Assembly: GCA_947647735.1 (NCBI GenBank)
Contig: CANSLJ010000003.1
Location: 1 to 64,000 of the forward strand
Source: an uncultured bacterium
GTDB taxonomy: Bacteria > Bacillota > Clostridia > Lachnospirales > Lachnospiraceae
Direction: 5' to 3'
Length of the DNA: 64,000 nucleotides
Part shown: piece after piece, positions 59,706-64,000 of the stretch
How positions within the stretch are numbered: the first letter of the stretch is position 1
Layout of the letters: each line of letters starts with the position of its first letter
Notes under the pieces: generated by a model
What the model was told of the DNA's origin: nothing
Database searches by the model: none
The model's input: the letters and a program-made list of their open reading frames with translations, nothing else
Position numbers and translations under genes: made by a program

Positions 59706-60494
59706 TCATCTTCTCCGCTTCGTCACCAGATCCAGATAAAATTCCGTCTGTACGGCGCACATGAAAGGGAATATCCAGAGTATACCGATCCCGCATGTTA
59801 TGATACAGAGCAAAAGAAGAGGGATAAAACATACATTAATATAGAAAAGCCGCCCTTTATGTCCGTGCATCAAAAGCCTGCTTTTCTGAAACAGTTCTTT
59901 TACGGAACAGGAGGGAAAATCCAGCATCAGGTAATAGACCTGGGCGAAAATGAGTTCCAGCATTGTCGTGAGGATCAGCGCCGGGGTATAGCTGAGCAGC
60001 GAGATCGACAAAAGGTTCATCATCTCAGGCGGCATAGCGACGGCGGAGGCGTCAAGTCCGGAAGCGATAGCGGCTGCACTGAATGATTCGGCCTCGATAC
60101 TGAAGCGCATAAAGAAGATATAAGCCGGCATCGTGGGGATCACGGAGATCAGAGACATGATGAAGGAAACCCCGAGACATGTCTTCGTCTGGTTTGTGAA
60201 GGCATAAAACATGTCGCCGGTGGAGATTGGGCGATTGCAGTAAAGTTTCAAAAACAGATAACAGACACCGGCTGTGAGCATGCCTGCCAGTGTGTGGCCG
60301 AGTACAGAGGACAGAAAATAGAAAACCATCTGCAGGGCAAAGGAGTTCGGGAAAAAGGCGGAGACAGAGGAAATCTGGCTGATGACAAGGGAAAGCCCGA
60401 GCTGGGCGGCGGTTACACCGATGAGTTTCCCCATAACGGGCGTCATGCGCGCTCTGGCGGAAGTCTTCAGTTGCGGGTAGGTCATATATGGCAT
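59706..60494 (-). CDS. DUF975 family membrane protein, copy 1 of a tandem pair
   Basis: A 262-residue membrane protein starting MPYMTYPQLKTSARARMTPV, with AAAGGAG before the ATG. It contains YYLMLDFPSCSVKELFQKSRLLMHGHKGRL and ends FYLDLVTKRRR. It differs from its tandem copy by a longer loop (about residues 135-160, rich in Ala and Ser) between membrane segments. The two genes are 43 bases apart and should be co-transcribed, perhaps forming a heteromer. No substrate is known. Confidence 0.85.
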   Translation of the reverse strand: MPYMTYPQLKTSARARMTPVMGKLIGVTAAQLGLSLVISQISSVSAFFPNSFALQMVFYFLSSVLGHTLAGMLTAGVCYLFLKLYCNRPISTGDMFYAFTNQTKTCLGVSFIMSLISVIPTMPAYIFFMRFSIEAESFSAAAIASGLDASAVAMPPEMMNLLSISLLSYTPALILTTMLELIFAQVYYLMLDFPSCSVKELFQKSRLLMHGHKGRLFYINVCFIPLLLLCIITCGIGILWIFPFMCAVQTEFYLDLVTKRRR

Positions 60495-60630
60495 GGCAGA
60501 ATGCTCCTTTATTGCTCTTTTGTGTGAGACGGTTTAGAAACCTTTCATTTTCTACTTTACCACTTTTCGGAGATTTATGCTATACAAAGATAGGAACCCT
60601 GAAAGAGAGTATCGTAAGATGTACATAAGG

Positions 60631-60660
60631 AAAGCCGGAGGTTTGAGATCTCCGGCTTTT
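60631..60660. terminator. Hairpin upstream of the tyrosine recombinase
   Basis: AAAGCCGGAG pairs perfectly with CTCCGGCTTT around a 10-base loop, with flanking A and T runs that could terminate transcription on both strands. Its target transcript is unclear, as it lies between divergent genes. Confidence 0.6.
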
Positions 60661-60822
60661 AGTGTCGTAAAGAACCATATTCTGCGACATATAAATGTCT
60701 TCTTTTCCAATAACATTATACTCATTTTTAACAGGATTTGCAATACATGTGAAAAAAAATTTTGCTTAACCGGGCGGACTTCTTCCGATAAAATGAGGAA
60801 AACAAAAGAAGGAGGCATTGTA

Positions 60823-61773
60823 ATGTTGGAACAGAAGGAAGGATACGATCAGTCATTTGCTTATTATTGCGACAGCTGGCTTGCATCTAATGGCGGCAGC
60901 CTGAAGGTATCAAGCCTGAACAGGTATGAAAATGATATCAAAAATCATATCAAACCGTTTTTTGGTGAGAAACTGCCATCAGATATCACTTCGGAGGAAG
61001 TGGATTCTTTTTCCAGAATGCTTTTGCAGCAGCAGGGGCTTTCACCGAAGACAGTCCGCAATATTCTGGCATTATTTCATTCCGTTTTTGTATTTATACG
61101 AAAACGGACACAGTGGAATCTGCGGGAGCCGGAGATCATTTACCCCAAGGAAAGACGGAAGGCGGTGCGGGTACTTGACGAAAAGGAGGAGGAACGGTTC
61201 ATGAGGTTTCTCGTCCGGGAAATGGATATCTGTAAATTTGCGGTGTATATGGCGCTGCGGACGGGGATGCGGATCGGGGAGATATGTGCCCTGAGATGGC
61301 TGGATATTTCATTTGACGCGCGCACGATCTCCATCTGTCATACGGCACAGAGGATCAGAAACACAGAGGAGGGGGCCGGCACAAAAACAAAGATCATGAT
61401 AGGGCCGCCGAAAAGCGAGAGTTCCTGCCGGATGATTCCGCTTATGCCGGATATGGCGGCTTTGTGCATGCGGTTTTGTACTTCGGAAACCGGTGCTTTT
61501 GTGCTCACGGGCACCGGGCAGTGTATGGATCCCCGGAAGCTTCAGCGGAGGCTGAAAGCGTATACCGAAAAATGCGGTATAAAGGAAGTGCATTTCCATA
61601 CACTGAGGCATACTTTTGCCACAAGATGCATAGAGGCGGGATTCGATATGAAAACATTGAGTGAAATTCTCGGGCATTCCAATATCGGCATCACCATGAA
61701 TCTTTATGTGCATCCTAATATGGATTCAAAAAGAGAGAATATGAGTCGGCTGAAAACAATTTTTCAAATTTAA
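60823..61773 (+). CDS. Tyrosine recombinase/integrase
   Basis: A 316-residue tyrosine recombinase. ATG 60823 follows GAAGGAGG; a longer frame to 60577 would include the hairpin region and is rejected. Residues about 10-105 form the SAM-like core-binding domain. The catalytic set is Arg150 (RTGMRIGE), His259-x-x-Arg262 (FHTLRHTFA), His285 (LGHSN) and nucleophile Tyr295 (LYVHPN). No cargo, excisionase or attachment repeat is obvious around it. It may be a stand-alone chromosomal recombinase, for instance one acting on an invertible promoter, or a relic of an old element. It is preceded by a 330-base divergent region. Confidence 0.9.
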   Translation: MLEQKEGYDQSFAYYCDSWLASNGGSLKVSSLNRYENDIKNHIKPFFGEKLPSDITSEEVDSFSRMLLQQQGLSPKTVRNILALFHSVFVFIRKRTQWNLREPEIIYPKERRKAVRVLDEKEEERFMRFLVREMDICKFAVYMALRTGMRIGEICALRWLDISFDARTISICHTAQRIRNTEEGAGTKTKIMIGPPKSESSCRMIPLMPDMAALCMRFCTSETGAFVLTGTGQCMDPRKLQRRLKAYTEKCGIKEVHFHTLRHTFATRCIEAGFDMKTLSEILGHSNIGITMNLYVHPNMDSKRENMSRLKTIFQI

Positions 61774-61925
61774 TGTAATTTTTGGTGAAGATGCATCCCC
61801 TTCTTGCCGGTAACGTTTTTATTTGAACAGTGGAAAAAGTTGAAAAATTATGGTAAGATAGACCGGAGATTCAGAAAGGGACTGCTTTGTGGATACAAAG
61901 GAAATAAAAACGGAAAGGTAATTTT

Positions 61926-64000
61926 ATGGATATCAACGTAAAGATCGCAAAAGAACTACAGGTACAGAAATGGCAGGTGGAAGCGGCGGTTAAGCTGATC
62001 GACGAGGGAAATACGATCCCTTTCATTTCGAGATACAGAAAAGAGGCTACCGGCTCCCTGAACGATGAGGAACTGAGAAATTTATATGAACGGTTAAATT
62101 ATCTGCGGGCGCTGGAGGAAAAGAAGGAGCAGGTGCTGGGCAGCATTGAAGAGCAGGGGATGCTGACGGAGGAACTGAAAGAAAAGATCCTTGCGGCGGA
62201 GACCCAGGTACTGGTGGATGATCTGTACCGCCCCTACAGGCCGAAACGGAAGACGAGAGCCAGCGTGGCGAAGGAAAAGGGACTGGAGCCTCTTGCTCTG
62301 TATATCAAGCTGCAGAGCGCAAAGGCGCCTCTGGAGAGGGAAGCGGAAAAATATATTGACGGGGAAAAGGGCGTGGCAACGGCGCAGGAAGCTTTGCAGG
62401 GAGCGATGGACATTCTGGCGGAGGCGGTTTCCGATGAGGCGGACTACCGGACCTTTATCCGGAACCTGACCATGCGGGAAGGCAGCCTTGTCAGCGAGGC
62501 GAAAGATCCGAAGGCGGAGAGCGTCTATGAGATGTACTACGCTTATGAGGAGCCTTTGAAAAAAGTGGCGGGGCACAGGGTGCTTGCGCTGAACAGAGGG
62601 GAAAAGGAAAAGATACTGACCGTAAAGGTGCAGGCGCCGGAGGAGGAGATCATCCGGTATCTGGAGAAAATGACTATATTGGTCAATAATGAATATACAA
62701 CGCCGGTCTTAAAAGAAGTGGCACAGGACAGCTATCATCGTCTGATCCAGCCCGTCATCGAACGGGAGATCAGAAACGAGCTGACAGAGAGGGCGGAGGA
62801 CGGCGCGATCAATGTGTTCGGGAAGAATCTGGAGCAGCTTCTGATGCAGCCGCCCATCGCAGGAAAGGTAGTGCTGGGCTGGGACCCGGCGTTCCGTACC
62901 GGCTGTAAGCTGGCGGTGGTGGACGAGACGGGCAAGGTACTGGACACGAAAGTGATCTATCCCACACCGCCCCAGAATAAAGTGGCGGAGGCCAAAACAG
63001 AATTAAAAAAGCTGATCAAGAAGTACAATATTTCCCTGATCTCCGTGGGGAACGGCACGGCGTCCAGGGAGTCCGAGCAGATCATCGTGGATCTTTTGAA
63101 AGAGTTGAGCACGCCGGTGCAGTATGTGATCGTCAACGAGGCGGGCGCTTCGGTCTACTCGGCGAGCAAGCTTGCCACCGAGGAATTCCCGGAGTTCGAT
63201 GTGGGGCAGAGGAGCGCGGCTTCCATCGCAAGACGGCTTCAGGATCCGCTGGCGGAGCTTGTAAAGATCGAGCCGAAGTCCATCGGCGTGGGACAGTATC
63301 AGCATGACATGAACCAGAAGAAACTGGGAGAGGCACTGACCGGCGTGGTGGAATCGGCGGTGAATAAGGTGGGCGTTGATCTGAATACGGCTTCTGCGCC
63401 GCTGCTGGAGTATATCTCCGGTATCTCAAAAACGCTGGCAAAAAATATCGTGGCATACCGGGAGGAAAACGGCAGATTTGTCTCCCGGAAACAGTTGTTG
63501 AAGGTTTCTAAATTAGGACCGAAGGCTTTTGAGCAGTGCGCCGGATTTATGCGGATCACGGACGGGGAGAATCCGCTGGACGCCACCAGCGTCCATCCGG
63601 AATCTTATGAGGCGGCGGAAAAGCTGATGGAGAAGCTGGGGCTGACCATGGAGGATGTGCGCATGCTCCAGAAGGAGGCGAAAGCCGGCGGGAAAAAAGC
63701 GGCGGGGCTTTCCAGAAAGATAAAGGATAAAAAGAAGCTGGCACAGGAGCTCGGCATCGGGGAACTGACGCTGGAGGATATCGTGAAGGAGCTGGAGAAA
63801 CCGGCGAGGGATCCGAGGGAGGATATGCCTGCGCCTATTTTAAGAAGCGATGTGCTGGATCTGGAGGATTTAAAGCCGGGGATGATCCTGAAAGGCACTG
63901 TGCGCAATATCGTGGACTTCGGCGCTTTTGTGGACATCGGCGTCCATCAGGACGGGCTGGTGCATATTTCCCAGATGACAGACCGGTTTATCAAACATCC
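61926..64000 (+). CDS. tex: Tex-like S1 RNA-binding protein, cut by the window end
   Basis: The frame from ATG 61926 stays open to the right edge, about 691 codons, with GGAAAGG before it. It begins MDINVKIAKELQVQKWQVEA, followed by the Tex N-terminal helical region with TIPFISRYRKEATGSL. A YqgF-like RNase H domain (about residues 318-450) includes GWDPAFRTGCKLAVVDETG. A helix-hairpin-helix region has ISGISKTLAKNIVAYREENGRF. The S1 domain starts near residue 655 with LKPGMILKGTVRNIVDFGAFVDIG. The C-terminal end of S1 is outside. Tex proteins bind nucleic acid and affect transcription; the exact role in this group is not settled. Confidence 0.95.
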   Translation, partial: MDINVKIAKELQVQKWQVEAAVKLIDEGNTIPFISRYRKEATGSLNDEELRNLYERLNYLRALEEKKEQVLGSIEEQGMLTEELKEKILAAETQVLVDDLYRPYRPKRKTRASVAKEKGLEPLALYIKLQSAKAPLEREAEKYIDGEKGVATAQEALQGAMDILAEAVSDEADYRTFIRNLTMREGSLVSEAKDPKAESVYEMYYAYEEPLKKVAGHRVLALNRGEKEKILTVKVQAPEEEIIRYLEKMTILVNNEYTTPVLKEVAQDSYHRLIQPVIEREIRNELTERAEDGAINVFGKNLEQLLMQPPIAGKVVLGWDPAFRTGCKLAVVDETGKVLDTKVIYPTPPQNKVAEAKTELKKLIKKYNISLISVGNGTASRESEQIIVDLLKELSTPVQYVIVNEAGASVYSASKLATEEFPEFDVGQRSAASIARRLQDPLAELVKIEPKSIGVGQYQHDMNQKKLGEALTGVVESAVNKVGVDLNTASAPLLEYISGISKTLAKNIVAYREENGRFVSRKQLLKVSKLGPKAFEQCAGFMRITDGENPLDATSVHPESYEAAEKLMEKLGLTMEDVRMLQKEAKAGGKKAAGLSRKIKDKKKLAQELGIGELTLEDIVKELEKPARDPREDMPAPILRSDVLDLEDLKPGMILKGTVRNIVDFGAFVDIGVHQDGLVHISQMTDRFIKH

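Overview
The window looks like a gut Lachnospiraceae (Clostridia, Bacillota) chromosome. This rests on gene content and style: sigma-A-like promoters, strong AGGAGG ribosome sites, sugar ABC importers without their own ATPase, a YesM/YesN-type two-component pair, DUF975 and DUF2752 proteins, and secA followed by a frameshifted prfB. No rRNA, tRNA or CRISPR array was seen.

Positions 1 to about 22475 are the right part of an integrative, probably mobilizable, element whose left end lies outside the window. It contains: AT-rich genes of unknown function (1-1154); a decayed integrase start and a umuC tail; a SRAP/YedK protein; a DUF3991-Toprim protein and a MOB relaxase (2078-5142); hairpins that may mark an oriT and a broken Sir2 gene (5200-5930); an alpha-glucoside cargo cluster (6085-14043) of LacI regulator, two GH13 alpha-glucosidases and a binding protein with two permeases, with palindromic operators at both promoters; small regulators; and a coupled triplet of large serine recombinases (17345-22331). 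About 145 bp after the third recombinase the sequence enters an M23 peptidase gene in mid-frame, just inside its first metal-binding motif. The element therefore appears to have inserted in that gene.

Positions 22477-26104 are chromosome: the peptidase remnant, a cation diffusion facilitator, a DUF2752 protein, a Gln/Tyr-repeat membrane protein and a SAM methyltransferase.

Positions 26386-41148 are the most unusual part: eight co-directional genes with almost no spacing. They encode an MBL-fold hydrolase, a 1256-aa DUF6603-like protein, four proteins (430, 284, 1123 and 537 aa) without a family I can name confidently, a glycine-rich collagen-like protein and a protein with a C-terminal Hint autoprocessing domain. 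I see no signal peptides and no phage structural genes. I regard this as a candidate undescribed multi-protein system.

Positions 41193-51475 are a sugar sensing and uptake locus: a YesM-type kinase, AraC-type regulator and solute-binding lipoprotein with overlapping reading frames, then a second binding protein, two permeases, a GH29 alpha-L-fucosidase and a Gfo/Idh/MocA oxidoreductase. Repeated AAACAGTAAA boxes lie at the second promoter.

Positions 51541-64000 are housekeeping and hypothetical genes: an acyltransferase-like protein, secA from a consensus promoter, prfB with a +1 frameshift at UAA instead of the usual UGA, two very small ORFs, a BNR-repeat membrane protein, two DUF975 paralogues, a tyrosine recombinase and the start of tex, which runs off the window.
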